DNA from: Pseudenterobacter timonensis
GTDB lineage: Bacteria; Pseudomonadota; Gammaproteobacteria; Enterobacterales; Enterobacteriaceae
DNA length: 64,000 bases
Direction: 5' to 3'
NCBI RefSeq assembly: GCF_900021175.1
Contig: NZ_FCOP01000011.1
Location: forward strand, 1,393,947-1,457,946
Shown: piece by piece, positions 34,244 through 44,393 of the stretch
Numbering within the stretch: the stretch's first letter is position 1
Layout of the letters: every line of letters starts with the position of its first letter
The notes under the pieces: model-generated
The model's input: the letters and a program-made list of their open reading frames with translations, nothing else
Databases searched by the model: none
Told to the model about the DNA's origin: nothing
Position numbers and translations under genes: made by a program

Positions 34244-35065
34244 ATGCTGTCGCGTCGATTACATCGACTGAGCCGTTTTCGTAAAAACAAACGCCGCCTG
34301 CGCGAGCGCCTGCGCCAGCGGATCTTTTTCAGAGACAGAGTTATGCCAGACGTGATGGAAAAGCCACGGGTTGTGGTGTTAACGGGGGCGGGGATCTCTG
34401 CGGAATCGGGTATTCGCACCTTCCGCGCGGCCGACGGACTGTGGGAAGAACATCGGGTGGAAGATGTGGCGACGCCGGAAGGCTTCGCCCGCAATCCCGC
34501 GCTGGTGCAGGCGTTCTATAACGCCCGCCGCCGTCAGCTCCAGTCACCGGAGATCGCTCCTAACGCGGCGCATCTGGCGCTGGCGAAGCTGGAAGAGGTG
34601 CTGGGGGATCGTTTTCTGCTGGTCACGCAGAATATCGATAACCTGCATGAGCGCGCCGGTAATCACCATGTTCTGCATATGCATGGCGAGCTGCTGAAGG
34701 TGCGCTGCGCCTGGAGCGGGCAGATACTCGACTGGAGCGGAGACATTACTCCCGACGATAAATGCCACTGCTGTCAGTTTCCGTCGCCGCTGCGCCCGCA
34801 CGTCGTCTGGTTTGGCGAGATGCCGCTGGGGATGGATGATATCTACAGCGCGCTGGCGATGGCCGATGTGTTTATCGCCATCGGCACCTCCGGGCACGTC
34901 TATCCGGCGGCGGGCTTCGTACACGAGGCGAAACTGCACGGTGCGCACACGGTGGAACTGAATCTGGAGCCAAGCCAGGTCGGCAGCGAATTTGAAGAGA
35001 AGCACTACGGGCTGGCGAGCGAAGTGGTGCCCGCTTATGTGGAGAAGCTTCTGAAAGGGCTGTGA
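34244..35065 (+). CDS. cobB: NAD-dependent protein deacylase CobB (sirtuin)
   Basis: A 273-residue sirtuin that removes acetyl and succinyl groups from lysines. An arginine-rich N-terminal arm ([20 protein letters not shown]) precedes the core [26 protein letters not shown] and the catalytic His in [11 protein letters not shown] follow, with zinc Cys in VRC and CHCC. The ATG after GAGGTGATT is used. A shorter form from a later Met ([10 protein letters not shown]) may also be made, as in Salmonella. Confidence 0.95.
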   Translation: MLSRRLHRLSRFRKNKRRLRERLRQRIFFRDRVMPDVMEKPRVVVLTGAGISAESGIRTFRAADGLWEEHRVEDVATPEGFARNPALVQAFYNARRRQLQSPEIAPNAAHLALAKLEEVLGDRFLLVTQNIDNLHERAGNHHVLHMHGELLKVRCAWSGQILDWSGDITPDDKCHCCQFPSPLRPHVVWFGEMPLGMDDIYSALAMADVFIAIGTSGHVYPAAGFVHEAKLHGAHTVELNLEPSQVGSEFEEKHYGLASEVVPAYVEKLLKGL

Positions 35066-35067
35066 GC

Positions 35068-35432
35068 TGAAACTCGCACCAGACTATCCCTTCTTCCCGG
35101 TTCAGGAGTAAGAAGGGAGCACTGGACCATCCCCTCTCTCCAGGTAAGGAGTGAGAAGGGAGCACTGGACCATCCCCTCTCCCCAGTTAAGGAGTAAGAA
35201 GGGAGCACTGGACTATCCCCTCTCCCCAGTTAAGGAGTAAGAAGGGAGCACTGGACTATCCCCTCTCTCCAGGTAAGAAGTAAGAAGGGAGCACTGGACT
35301 ATCCCCTCTCTCCAGGTAAGAAGTAAGAAGGGAGCACTGGACTATCCCCTCTCCCCAGTTAAGGAGTAAGAAGGGAGCACTGGACTATCCCCTCTCTCCA
35401 GGTAAGGAGTAAGAAGGGAGCACTGGACTATC
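35068..35432. repeat. 43-bp tandem repeat array between cobB and potD
   Basis: Eight unit starts (AGAAGGGAGCACTGGACTAT) lie exactly 43 bases apart at 35111, 35154, 35197, 35240, 35283, 35326, 35369 and 35412. A degenerate unit lies before them from 35068. Units 3 and 6 are identical, units 4 and 5 are identical, and the rest differ at about five positions. The last unit runs into a palindrome. Since 43 is not a multiple of three and stops occur, it is not coding. Confidence 0.95.
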
Positions 35433-35516
35433 CCCTCTCCCCTCTGGGGAGAGGGAGGGCCAGGGTGAGGGGAGAGGGTCAGGGTGAGGGGAGAGGGTCA
35501 GAGTGAGGGGAGACGC
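35433..35516. repeat. palindrome and 19-bp direct repeats at the end of the array
   Basis: CCCTCTCCCC and GGGGAGAGGG form a perfect 10-bp stem around TCT (35433-35455). Three copies of AGGGTGAGGGGAGAGGGTC follow with a 19-base period, from 35462, 35481 and 35500 (the last partial). This looks like the GGGGAGAGGGTTAGGGTGAGG-type element that is common between enterobacterial genes. It is just beyond the potD stop. Confidence 0.8.
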
Positions 35517-35523
35517 AACGAAA

Positions 35524-36570
35524 TCAGCGTCCCGCCTTCAGCTTCTGGTAATACTCTTCGTAAATGCGGCTGGCATCGCCCACGTCGTTCTGCCATTCCC
35601 CTTTCTTGATGGTTTCCGCATCCGGATAGAGCGACTTATCGTTCGCCACTGCCGGGCTTAACAGCTTACGCGCCGCCAGGTTTGGGGTGGGGTAGCCAAT
35701 CGTCTCGGCAACCTGTTTCGCCACGTCCGGACGCAGCAGGAAGTTGATCAGCTTTTGCGCGCCTTCCACGTTTTTCGCGTTAGACGGGATCGCCAGGCTG
35801 TCCATCCAGAAGATGCCGCCCTCTTTCGGCCATACCACCTCCAGCGGCGTACCGGCCTGACGGGCCACAAACGCGGAGCCGTTCCAGACCATACCCAGAT
35901 TCACTTCGCCTTCCATATAGGGGTTTGCCGGGTTATCGGAGTTGAACGCCGCCACGTTTGGCATCAGCTTTTTCAGCTCGTTGTAAGCTGCCTCGATCTC
36001 CTTCGGATCGGTGGTATTCCCGGAGTAGCCGAGCTTGCGCAGCGCCACCTGGAAAACTTCCCGCGCGTCGTCGGTCAGCAGCAGGCTGCCCTTATAGTCT
36101 GGCTTCCAGAGATCCGCCCAGCTGGTGATCGTTTTCGGATCTATCGCGTCGCTGTTTACGCCGATCGCCGTCGCACCCCAGATATAGGGAATGGAGTAAT
36201 CGTTATTGGGATCGAACGGCTTGTTGAGCATCTCCGGATCGAGATTATGGAAGTTGGTCAGCTTCGTCTTATCGATCTTCTGGATCATCCCCTCTTTACG
36301 CATCTTGTCGACGTAATAGGTAGAAGGCACCACCAGATCGTACGCCCCCTCTTTATAGGTCTTGAGCTTGGCGTACATGGTTTCGTTCGACTCATAGGTG
36401 GAGTAGATCACCTTGATGCCGGTCTCTTTGGTGAACTGCTCCAGCAGGCCTGGCGGCACATATTCGGTCCAGTTGTAGAAGTAGAGCGTTTTGCTGTCGT
36501 CCGCATGCGCGGCGCCCATGCCGAGTGCGAGAGCGCCTGCAGCGAGCAGGTGGCGTGACCATTTTTTCAT
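35524..36570 (-). CDS. potD: spermidine/putrescine-binding periplasmic protein PotD
   Basis: A 348-residue solute-binding protein with a signal peptide cleaved near AHA-DD. LYFYNWTEYVPPGLLEQF opens the mature part. Acidic and aromatic ligand residues of the E. coli protein (IWGATAIGVN, WNGSAFVARQ) are kept. It delivers polyamines to PotBC. The gene starts 2 bases after the potC stop and ends the operon. Confidence 0.97.
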   Translation of the reverse strand: MKKWSRHLLAAGALALGMGAAHADDSKTLYFYNWTEYVPPGLLEQFTKETGIKVIYSTYESNETMYAKLKTYKEGAYDLVVPSTYYVDKMRKEGMIQKIDKTKLTNFHNLDPEMLNKPFDPNNDYSIPYIWGATAIGVNSDAIDPKTITSWADLWKPDYKGSLLLTDDAREVFQVALRKLGYSGNTTDPKEIEAAYNELKKLMPNVAAFNSDNPANPYMEGEVNLGMVWNGSAFVARQAGTPLEVVWPKEGGIFWMDSLAIPSNAKNVEGAQKLINFLLRPDVAKQVAETIGYPTPNLAARKLLSPAVANDKSLYPDAETIKKGEWQNDVGDASRIYEEYYQKLKAGR

Positions 36571-36572
36571 TC

Positions 36573-37358
36573 TTACGTCCCCTGAGTTTTCGTTTTATCA
36601 CGAGCAATAAGCTGGCTGGCGATCACCAGTACCAGCGATAAGACCAACAGAATCGTCGCCAGCGCGTTCACCTCGGGCGATACGCCGACTTTTACCATGG
36701 AGTAGATCTTCAGTGGCAAAATTTCATAGCTCGGCCCCGTCACAAAAGAGGAGACCACGACATCGTCCATCGACAGGGTAAAGCTTAGCAGCCAGCCTGC
36801 GGCGACCGCCGGCAGCGCCAGCGGCAGGATGATTTTACGCAGAATCGTCACCTCGCTGGCTCCCAGATCTTTCGCCGCCTCCAGCATTCGCACATCAAAG
36901 CCTTTCAGACGGGAGTAGACCGTCACCACCACAAAGGGCAGGCAGAAGGTGATATGTGAAAAGAGCAGCGACCAGAAGCCGAGCTGCACGCCAAGCAGCA
37001 TAAAGAGCACCAGCAGTGAGATAGCCATCACGATATCCGGCGACATCATCACCACAAACAGCATGCCGCTGACGAACGGTTTGCCGCGAAAGCGGTAGCG
37101 ATAGAGCGCCACGGCGGTAAGCGAACCGATAAGAGTGGCGAAGGTGGCGGAGACAATCGCCATCGTCAGCGAATGCTGAGCCGCCTGCAGCAGGCTGTCG
37201 TTATTGACCAGCAGGCTATACCAGTTGGTGGTGAAGCCCTGCCAGTTGATGCCGAAGCGCGAACTGTTAAACGAGTTGACGATTAAAATAATCATCGGGA
37301 TATAGAGCCAGGCGTAAATGGCGGTCATAAAACCGCCGCGCAGCAGTCGACCGATCAT
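36573..37358 (-). CDS. potC: spermidine/putrescine ABC transporter permease PotC
   Basis: A 261-residue permease with six membrane segments and the EAA loop LEAAKDLGASEVTILRKIILP that docks on PotA. Its ATG overlaps the potB stop in ATGA. The C-terminal tail (ARDKTKTQGT) differs slightly from E. coli. Confidence 0.97.
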   Translation of the reverse strand: MIGRLLRGGFMTAIYAWLYIPMIILIVNSFNSSRFGINWQGFTTNWYSLLVNNDSLLQAAQHSLTMAIVSATFATLIGSLTAVALYRYRFRGKPFVSGMLFVVMMSPDIVMAISLLVLFMLLGVQLGFWSLLFSHITFCLPFVVVTVYSRLKGFDVRMLEAAKDLGASEVTILRKIILPLALPAVAAGWLLSFTLSMDDVVVSSFVTGPSYEILPLKIYSMVKVGVSPEVNALATILLVLSLVLVIASQLIARDKTKTQGT

Positions 37359-38212
37359 TCGAGTTCCACCTTCTTGTTCAGTAAACGGGCGGCGCGCCAG
37401 TAGATCAGCAGCATCAGCCCCATCACCAGCGTCAGGGTAATGCTGGTGGCCGAGCCAAACGGCCAGTCGCGAATGTTGAGGAACTGGCTCTTGATGACGT
37501 TGCCGATCAGCAGGTTTTTAGCACCGCCCATCAGGTCGGAGACGTAAAAGAGCCCCATCGCCGGCAGCATCACCAGCAGGCAGCCGGCCACGATACCCGG
37601 CATCGTCAGCGGTAAGATAATACGGATAAAGGTTTGCAGCTTGCTGGCGCCCAGATCCCGTGCCGCTTCCAGCAGGGGTTTATCCAGCTTCTCAATGCTG
37701 GAGTAGAGCGGCATCACCATAAACGGCAGCAGAATGTAGACCAGCCCGATAATGACCGCGGCAGGAGTAAACATGATGCGCACCGGCGTCTCAATAACGC
37801 CCAGCCAGAGCAGGAACTCGTTCAGATAGCCGCGGGTGCTGAGGAAGATCTTCAGCCCGTAGATGCGGATCAGCGAGTTGGTCCAGAAGGGAACAATCAG
37901 CAAAAACAGCAGCAGCGGGCGCACTTTTTTCGGCAGTTTCGCGAGGAACCAGGCGAAGGGATAGCCCAGTACCAGGCAGGCGAGTGTGGCAATCAGCGCC
38001 ATATTCAACGAGTGCAACAGCACGTCGAAATAGAGCGGATCGAGCAGGCGCGCGTAGTTATCCAGCGTAAAGACCAGCTTGACGAAGTTCGCGTCGTCGC
38101 GGGTCAAAAAGCTGGTGGCGACAATCATCAGGTTGGGAAGAAAGACAAACAACACAAGCCAACCGACGACCGTGGCAATTACCACATTCTGGAACTTACT
38201 TGTGCTCTTCAT
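37355..38212 (-). CDS. potB: spermidine/putrescine ABC transporter permease PotB
   Basis: A 285-residue permease with six membrane segments and the EAA loop [21 protein letters not shown]. The ATG giving [11 protein letters not shown] overlaps the 3' end of potA by 17 bases and matches the E. coli start. An upstream TTG in frame directly abuts GGGAGG, so it is less likely. Confidence 0.96.
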   Translation of the reverse strand: MKSTSKFQNVVIATVVGWLVLFVFLPNLMIVATSFLTRDDANFVKLVFTLDNYARLLDPLYFDVLLHSLNMALIATLACLVLGYPFAWFLAKLPKKVRPLLLFLLIVPFWTNSLIRIYGLKIFLSTRGYLNEFLLWLGVIETPVRIMFTPAAVIIGLVYILLPFMVMPLYSSIEKLDKPLLEAARDLGASKLQTFIRIILPLTMPGIVAGCLLVMLPAMGLFYVSDLMGGAKNLLIGNVIKSQFLNIRDWPFGSATSITLTLVMGLMLLIYWRAARLLNKKVELE

Positions 38213-39332
38213 CAGCCAGTACAACCTCCCAGCTTTCTACCCAGTTGATGACCATTTTCTGGTCGAGGGAGTGGTCAAAGTCCGGGTCATCCTCGTTAAA
38301 GAACTCGCTGACCATCACCATTTTGCCATTTTCCAGCTCAACCACAGACTCCAGCGTCATGCCTTTATAGTTTCGCTCGCGGATATAGCCGATAAGCCCC
38401 TCCGCCTCGGTACCGTCATGCACCTCATCGACGCGCAGATCTTCCGGGCGCAGCATCACATTCAGCTTCTGGCCGGGCTCGACGGCAAAATTGACATAGA
38501 TATTGCACTCGCGGCCTTCGACGCTGGCGCGCACGCGCTGTTCATCCAGTCGCTCTATTACCGTCGCGCTGAAGATATTGATTTCACCAATGAAGCTGGC
38601 GACAAACAGGTTTTTTGGCTCTTCGTAAATTTCACGCGGGGTGCCGTCCTGTTCGATTTTACCGTCGCGCATCACCACGATGCGATCCGACATGGTCAGC
38701 GCCTCTTCCTGATCGTGGGTCACAAACACAAAGGTGATGCCGAGCTTACGCTGGAGCGCTTTCAGCTCGTTTTGCATCTGCTTGCGCAGTTTGTAGTCGA
38801 GCGCCGAGAGTGACTCATCAAGCAGCAACAGGCGGGGTTTGTTGACCACCGCGCGGGCAATCGCCACACGCTGCTGCTGGCCGCCGGAGAGTTGATGCGG
38901 CTTTCGGCTGGCAAACTCATCAAGCTGTACCATACGCAGCGCTTCGGTCACGCGCGGTGCGATCTGGTCGGCGGGCGTTTTCTGCATGCGCAGGCCAAAC
39001 GCGACGTTTTCGAACACCGTCATATGCGGGAAAAGCGCGTAGCTCTGAAAGACAGTATTGACGTGGCGATGTTCGGCAGGAACATCGGTAATCTCTTGAT
39101 TATCGAGATGGATATGGCCGTTATCGACGCTTTCCAGCCCGGCAATCAGGCGCAGTACTGTTGTCTTGCCGCAGCCCGACGGGCCCAGTAACGTAAGAAA
39201 TTCGCCGTTATTGATGGTCAGGTTGAGATCGTCGATGACCGTTTTGCCATCAAAACTTTTGCGGATCCCCGCCAGCTGCACCAGCGGCGACAGTGTACCC
39301 GGATGTGTTTTCAATTTTTGACTCTGTCCCAT
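38196..39332 (-). CDS. potA: spermidine/putrescine ABC transporter ATPase PotA
   Basis: A 378-residue ATPase. Walker [10 protein letters not shown], signature [14 protein letters not shown], Walker [13 protein letters not shown] and the H-loop VTHDQEEAL are present. The C-terminal TOBE-type regulatory domain (about residue 240 on) contains [10 protein letters not shown]. It is the first gene of potABCD, divergent from pepT. Confidence 0.97.
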   Translation of the reverse strand: MGQSQKLKTHPGTLSPLVQLAGIRKSFDGKTVIDDLNLTINNGEFLTLLGPSGCGKTTVLRLIAGLESVDNGHIHLDNQEITDVPAEHRHVNTVFQSYALFPHMTVFENVAFGLRMQKTPADQIAPRVTEALRMVQLDEFASRKPHQLSGGQQQRVAIARAVVNKPRLLLLDESLSALDYKLRKQMQNELKALQRKLGITFVFVTHDQEEALTMSDRIVVMRDGKIEQDGTPREIYEEPKNLFVASFIGEINIFSATVIERLDEQRVRASVEGRECNIYVNFAVEPGQKLNVMLRPEDLRVDEVHDGTEAEGLIGYIRERNYKGMTLESVVELENGKMVMVSEFFNEDDPDFDHSLDQKMVINWVESWEVVLADEEHK

Positions 39333-39583
39333 ATCGTCGCCCCCGGATCAAACAAGCGGGAGCGGGGTTTGTGTTTAACCACCTTGGTGACTCGCAATGA
39401 GGGCCGACATTCTACGGCAAACCCTTTCGATCGCCAATCCTTGTGATTGATAGATAAGCTACATTTATTATCGGATCGCGATATAAACGAAAAATTTTCG
39501 TTTACGGGATAAAAGTGACCTGACGCAATATTTAGGGTTGAATGCTTATTGATAATGTTGTCACAAAAAGTGAGGGTGACTGC

Positions 39584-40807
39584 ATGGATAAATTACTTGA
39601 GCGTTTTTTACAGTATGTTTCGCTGGATACCCAGTCTAAGGCGGGCGTCAGACAGGTGCCGAGCACTGAGGGCCAGTGGAAACTGTTAAACCTCCTGAGG
39701 GAACAGCTAGAGGAGATGGGCCTGGTCAACGTCACGCTCAGCGACAAGGGTACGGTAATGGCGACGTTGCCTGCCAACGTGGAGGGCGATATTCCGGCCA
39801 TTGGTTTTATTTCCCATGTCGATACCTCACCTGATTTTAGCGGTAAACACGTTAATCCGCAGATCGTTGAAAACTACCGGGGCGGCGATATTGCGCTGGG
39901 TGTGGGCGATGAGGTGCTGTCGCCGGTCATGTTCCCGGTGCTGCACCAGCTGCTGGGCCAGACGCTGATTACCACCGACGGCAAGACGCTGCTCGGCGCG
40001 GATGATAAAGCTGGCGTGGCGGAGATCATGACCGCGCTGGCGGTGCTGAAAGGCAAAAATATTCCTCACGGTGATATCCGCGTCGCCTTTACCCCTGACG
40101 AAGAGGTGGGCAAAGGGGCAAAACATTTCGACGTGGCGGCCTTCGATGCGCAGTGGGCCTATACGGTTGACGGCGGCGGAGTAGGCGAACTGGAGTTTGA
40201 AAACTTCAATGCCGCCTCGGTGACCATCAAAATTGTCGGCAATAATGTTCATCCGGGAACGGCCAAAGGGGTGATGGTGAATGCCCTCTCGCTGGCGGCG
40301 CGTATTCACGCCGAAGTCCCGGCTGAAGAGAGCCCCGAGCAGACCGAGGGTTATGAAGGGTTCTATCATCTCGCCAGCATCAAGGGGACGGTGGATAGCG
40401 CCCAAATGCACTACATCGTGCGCGACTTCGATCGTAAAGCGTTCGAAGCCCGCAAAAGAAAGATGATGGAGATCGCCAAGAAAGTGGGTAAGGGGCTGCA
40501 CCCGGACTGCTACATAGAGCTTATCATCGAGGACAGCTACTACAACATGCGCGACAAGGTGATGGAGCATCCTCATATTATCGATATCGCACAACAGGCG
40601 ATGCGGGATTGCGGCATTGAGCCCGATATGAAGCCGATTCGCGGCGGCACCGACGGCGCGCAGCTCTCCTTTATGGGATTACCCTGCCCGAATATCTTTA
40701 CCGGCGGCTACAACTACCACGGTAAACACGAGTTCGTTACCCTGGAGGGGATGGAAAAAGCGGTGCAGGTGATCGTGCGGATCGCCGAGCTGACCGCCAA
40801 ACGGTAA
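39584..40807 (+). CDS. pepT: peptidase T (tripeptidase)
   Basis: A 407-residue M20 aminotripeptidase. Metal-binding HVDTSPD near residue 78 and [12 protein letters not shown], the catalytic EE in [10 protein letters not shown], and the final metal His in YNYHGKHEF are all visible. The ATG after GAGGGTGACTGC gives the E. coli start. An FNR site is expected upstream from what is known of E. coli and Salmonella, but I see only a weak match in the 251-base potA-pepT gap. Confidence 0.96.
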   Translation: MDKLLERFLQYVSLDTQSKAGVRQVPSTEGQWKLLNLLREQLEEMGLVNVTLSDKGTVMATLPANVEGDIPAIGFISHVDTSPDFSGKHVNPQIVENYRGGDIALGVGDEVLSPVMFPVLHQLLGQTLITTDGKTLLGADDKAGVAEIMTALAVLKGKNIPHGDIRVAFTPDEEVGKGAKHFDVAAFDAQWAYTVDGGGVGELEFENFNAASVTIKIVGNNVHPGTAKGVMVNALSLAARIHAEVPAEESPEQTEGYEGFYHLASIKGTVDSAQMHYIVRDFDRKAFEARKRKMMEIAKKVGKGLHPDCYIELIIEDSYYNMRDKVMEHPHIIDIAQQAMRDCGIEPDMKPIRGGTDGAQLSFMGLPCPNIFTGGYNYHGKHEFVTLEGMEKAVQVIVRIAELTAKR

Positions 40808-40825
40808 GACAGTATGGCTCGGGTA

Positions 40826-40903
40826 ACGCCCGGTGGCGCTTCGCTTACCGGGCCTACAGGGGCAGATAAGCAGGCCGGGTAAGGCGCAGCCGCCACCCGG
40901 CTT
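40826..40903. repeat. REP/BIME pair upstream of the RAYT gene
   Basis: GCCCGGTGGCGCTTCGCTTA and the inverted TAAGGCGCAGCCGCCACCCGG flank a short CTACAGGGGCAGATAAGCAGG spacer. It is the same two-REP unit found three times on the other side of the transposase gene. Confidence 0.88.
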
Positions 40904-40927
40904 CTGTCAACGAGGAGGGAGCCTCAT

Positions 40928-41419
40928 ATGTCAAACTATCGCCGTTATTACGTGCCCGGCGGTACCTGGTTTTTCACCGTAAATCTGCAAAACCGACAAA
41001 GCGATCTGCTTACGCGCCATATCGATAAATTACGCGCGGCCCTCTCTTTCGTTAAATCCCGCAGACCTTTCCTGATCAATGCGTGGGTTATTCTTCCCGA
41101 TCATATGCATTGCATCTGGACGCTGCCGGAAAACGACAGCGACTACTCTTCCCGCTGGCGGGACATTAAGAAAACCTTTACCCGTGCGCTGGCGCAACGC
41201 GACGTCTGGCAGCCGCGCTTCTGGGAACATACTCTTCGTAATGAAGAAGATTACCGACGTCATATGGACTACATCTATATTAATCCGGTGAAACATGGCT
41301 ATGTCAGCCGCGTAAGCGACTGGCCCTGGTCCACCTTTCATCGAGACGTGCGCGAGGGAATATATCCGGTGGACTGGGCGGGTAATATTGAGGAATTTGA
41401 CGCCGGAGAGCGCCGGTAA
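40928..41419 (+). CDS. REP-associated tyrosine transposase (RAYT)
   Basis: A 163-residue Y1-family transposase of the TnpA-REP type, related to IS200/IS605 transposases. The metal-binding HUH-type motif is LPDHMHCIW (about residues 57-65), and the catalytic Tyr is expected in YIYINPVKHGYV (about 116-127). Such proteins nick REP DNA and are thought to spread REP sequences. It is framed by matching REP units on both sides. GAGGAGGGAGCCTCAT precedes the ATG. It is absent between pepT and roxA in E. coli as I recall it. Confidence 0.92.
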   Translation: MSNYRRYYVPGGTWFFTVNLQNRQSDLLTRHIDKLRAALSFVKSRRPFLINAWVILPDHMHCIWTLPENDSDYSSRWRDIKKTFTRALAQRDVWQPRFWEHTLRNEEDYRRHMDYIYINPVKHGYVSRVSDWPWSTFHRDVREGIYPVDWAGNIEEFDAGERR

Positions 41420-41422
41420 AAA

Positions 41423-41707
41423 ACGCCCGGTGGCGCTTCGCTTACCGGGCCTACAGGGCCAGATAAGCAGGCCGGGTAAGGCGAAGCCGCCACCCGGCGC
41501 AGTTGTGCGAGGAGTACCAGTAAAAACGCCCGGTGGCGCTTCGCTTACCGGGCCTACAGGGCCAGAGATAAGTAGGCCGGGTAAGGCGAAGCCGCCACCC
41601 GGCGCAGTTGTGCGAGGAGTACCAGTAAAAACGCCCGGTGGCGCTTCGCTTACCGGGCCTGCAGGGGCAGATAAGCAGGCCGGGTTAGGCGCAGCCGCCA
41701 CCCGGCG
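41423..41707. repeat. three tandem REP/BIME units downstream of the RAYT gene
   Basis: A block of about 103-105 bases is repeated from 41423, 41526 and 41631. Each block holds a REP (CGCCCGGTGGCGCTTCGCTT), a short CTACAGGGCCAGATAAGCAGG-type spacer and an inverted REP (AAGCCGCCACCCGGCG), followed by GCAGTTGTGCGAGGAGTACC as a linker. The third block lacks the linker. Copies are almost identical, so amplification is recent. Confidence 0.92.
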
Positions 41708-41715
41708 CAACAGGT

Positions 41716-42837
41716 TTACTCTTCGAAGAACCAGTAGCCGTTGTTAACCAGCGCGGCGAGCATGGCCAGGAAGGAGGGATCGTCCAGCGCGTCGCCGAAG
41801 GTTTCCGCTTTCAACACCAGATGGCTGGCCAGCGCCTCCAGAGCCGGACGATGCGGCGAATCAAGCTGCTCGCCGTTGACGAAAATATCCTCGCCAATGC
41901 GCAGCACGCGCAGGCCTCCCAGCCGTACCAGCGCATCGCCCTGCTGCAGCGCGTCATAAATTTCATCCGGCTGATAGGGTGGCTCCGGCGGGGAGACATC
42001 CAGCTCGTGGCGGGACTGACTGATAAATTCGCCAAACCACTGGCGGAAATGGTCCGGCTCGTTAATCAGATCCAGCATCATGCCGCGCAGCTTGTCGAGC
42101 TCTTCAGGCAGAATATCCGCCGGATGGGCGCGGGAAGGCACGTCGGGATCGCTGTAGCGATAGCTGCCCAGCTCGCGTTGCAGCACGTAATCGGCAAAGC
42201 TGCTGATCATCTCCCGGCCGCTCGGCGCACGGAAACCGACCGAGTAGTTCAGCGAGTTTTCCAGCGAATAGCCTTCATGCGGGAAACCCGGCGGAATATA
42301 GAGAATATCCCCCGGCTCCAGCTCCTCGTCGATGATCCCTTCGAACGGGTCGACCTGCAGCAGATCCGGATGCGGGCAGTGCTGTTTCATCGGCACCTTC
42401 TCACCCACGCGCCAGCGGCGACGCCCGGTTCCCTGAATAATAAAGACGTCGTACTGGTCCAGGTGCGGCCCCACGCCGCCGCCCGGCACCGAGAAAGAGA
42501 TCATCAGATCGTCCATGCGCCAGTCGGGGAGGGCGCGAAACGGACGCATTAAGGCGGCGGTCGGCTCATGCCAGTGGTTGACGGCCTGTACCAGCAGCGA
42601 CCAGTTGGTTTCGCCCAGGTGATCGTAGCTCTCGAACGGACCGTGGCTGACCTGCCACTTCCCCTCCTGATGGCTCACCAGACGGCTGTCGACTTCGCTT
42701 TCCATCGCCAGCCCCGCCAGTTCATCCGGCGAAAGGGGGTCGACAAAGTTACTGATCCCGCGTTTCAGAACGACCGGGCGTTTTTGCCAGTAACGTTCGA
42801 TAAAGTCGGGCCAGTTGAGTGTTAATTGATATTCCAT
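41716..42837 (-). CDS. roxA: ribosomal protein uL16 3-hydroxylase RoxA (YcfD)
   Basis: A 373-residue JmjC-type Fe(II)/2-oxoglutarate oxygenase that hydroxylates Arg81 of ribosomal protein uL16 in E. coli. The metal triad is visible as HLD in GVGPHLDQYDVF and a distal His in PPGFPHEGYSL. The C-terminal winged-helix part ends FLAMLAALVNNGYWFFEE. It follows phoQ on the same strand. Confidence 0.95.
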   Translation of the reverse strand: MEYQLTLNWPDFIERYWQKRPVVLKRGISNFVDPLSPDELAGLAMESEVDSRLVSHQEGKWQVSHGPFESYDHLGETNWSLLVQAVNHWHEPTAALMRPFRALPDWRMDDLMISFSVPGGGVGPHLDQYDVFIIQGTGRRRWRVGEKVPMKQHCPHPDLLQVDPFEGIIDEELEPGDILYIPPGFPHEGYSLENSLNYSVGFRAPSGREMISSFADYVLQRELGSYRYSDPDVPSRAHPADILPEELDKLRGMMLDLINEPDHFRQWFGEFISQSRHELDVSPPEPPYQPDEIYDALQQGDALVRLGGLRVLRIGEDIFVNGEQLDSPHRPALEALASHLVLKAETFGDALDDPSFLAMLAALVNNGYWFFEE

Positions 42838-42929
42838 GTTTATAGTTCCGCAGGCTCTTACTGACTCGGATTATAACGGAAGCCTCAGAGCCTGCGTGGG
42901 AGAATCGCGCTTTATTTCATGTCAGAAGG

Positions 42930-44393
42930 TTAACTATTTTCTGACGGGGGCTGCTGGCGACCAAATATGACCGTCATACGCGCGCCGCCATAGCTGCTTT
43001 CGCCGGTTTCGATGCGTCCCTCGTACTGCTCGACAATCTCGCGCGCCACCGACAATCCTACCCCCTGACCCGGACGTAGGGTGTCCGCCCGCTGGCCACG
43101 GTCAAAAATCAGATCGCGTTTATTTAGCGGGATGCCGGGGCCGTCATCCTCCACGATAATGTGCAGCTCGTGGTCCGTCTGACGAGCGGAGAGATCGACA
43201 AACTCAAGGCAATATTTACAGGCGTTGTCCAGCACATTGCCCATCACCTCCATAAAGTCATTTTTCTCTCCAACGAAGCTCACTTCGGGGGAGATATCGA
43301 GGCTTATCGCCACCCCTTTACGCTGATAGACCTTGTTCAGCGCCGAGGTGAGGTTATCCAGCAGCGGGGCGACAGGGTGCAGTTCACGACTCAAGAGCAT
43401 ACTGCCGGAGCGCATGCTGGCCCGGTGCAGATAATAGCCGATCTGCTGCGAGATACGGCTGATCTGTTCCAGCATGACCGGCTCCGCCTCATCCACGCTC
43501 ATTCTGGCGCTGCGCATGGAGCGCAGGGTGCTCTGCATCACCGCCAGGGGCGTTTTCAGGCTGTGGGTAAGATCGGTCAGGGTAGTCCGGTATTTGTCGT
43601 AACGTTCGCGCTCGCTTTTCAGCAGGCGGTTAAGGTTGCTCACCAGGCTTGTCAGCTCGCGGGTGGTCTCCGGGTTGAGCTTTTCCCGGTGGTGCTCCTC
43701 CAGTTCGCGCACCTCTTTTGCCAGCGATTCGATAGGGCGCAGACTCCAGCGCGCCGCCAGCCAGAGCAGGGGGATGACCAGCAGCAGGTTGGCCAGCAGT
43801 ACGTAGCCGAACCAGTTCCAGACCATCCAGGATCGTTTGAGCTCCACGGGGATGGTGTCGATCACCACGATGGTCAGCTGCGGCATATCCAGCGTGGCGG
43901 GGTAAAGATTGATAGCGACCGAGTGGGTCATCTCCGTGTCATCATCGTCAGCGCGGATCGCCGCCAGCTGCCGCTGCATCGGGATATCATCCCCCAGCAG
44001 GGTGCTGGTGGCGTTAAGATCCGCCTCGATCTCATGAAAGCCGTTGGTTTTGAGCCACTCCGGGCGGATACGCTGTTCAAGCCAGGGAACGTGCCGCTGC
44101 GCCCAGAGCAGCTTACCTTTCTCGTTGTAAATAAGCGCCATGGTCGGGCTTTGCCGGTCGAGATTTTCCGGCATCTCCACCGTAATGCGCTCATTCTCCC
44201 AGCGGGCAAGGGTGTAAAAGAGGTTGCTCTCGCCGCGCAGCAGACGAAACGTGGTTTTATCGAAGCTGACGCTGTAACCCACCAGCGCCACCAGCCCGTA
44301 GGCGAGGGAGAGCACCAGCACCACTGCGGCGGTGGCCAGCAAAAAGCGGCCCCGCAGGGAGAGGGGCAGAAAAGGGCGGAAGAGGCGTTTCAT
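42930..44393 (-). CDS. phoQ: sensor histidine kinase PhoQ
   Basis: A 487-residue sensor of low Mg2+, acid pH and cationic peptides. Two membrane segments (about 15-40 and 195-215) enclose a periplasmic PAS-like domain with the acidic patch RADDDDTEM. The phosphorylated His is in LTHSLKTP, and the ATPase domain has [17 protein letters not shown] and GQGVGLS. It starts directly after the phoP stop. Confidence 0.97.
   Translation of the reverse strand: MKRLFRPFLPLSLRGRFLLATAAVVLVLSLAYGLVALVGYSVSFDKTTFRLLRGESNLFYTLARWENERITVEMPENLDRQSPTMALIYNEKGKLLWAQRHVPWLEQRIRPEWLKTNGFHEIEADLNATSTLLGDDIPMQRQLAAIRADDDDTEMTHSVAINLYPATLDMPQLTIVVIDTIPVELKRSWMVWNWFGYVLLANLLLVIPLLWLAARWSLRPIESLAKEVRELEEHHREKLNPETTRELTSLVSNLNRLLKSERERYDKYRTTLTDLTHSLKTPLAVMQSTLRSMRSARMSVDEAEPVMLEQISRISQQIGYYLHRASMRSGSMLLSRELHPVAPLLDNLTSALNKVYQRKGVAISLDISPEVSFVGEKNDFMEVMGNVLDNACKYCLEFVDLSARQTDHELHIIVEDDGPGIPLNKRDLIFDRGQRADTLRPGQGVGLSVAREIVEQYEGRIETGESSYGGARMTVIFGRQQPPSENS

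Noticed and set aside
35068-35516. Possible CRISPR array
   Set aside because: The 43-bp units are contiguous with no unique spacers, and no cas genes are nearby.
41030-41710. Minus-strand frame across the RAYT gene and REP units
   Set aside because: The translation contains REP-derived repeats (GPVGPVSEAPPGVF type), so it is a shadow of repeat DNA.
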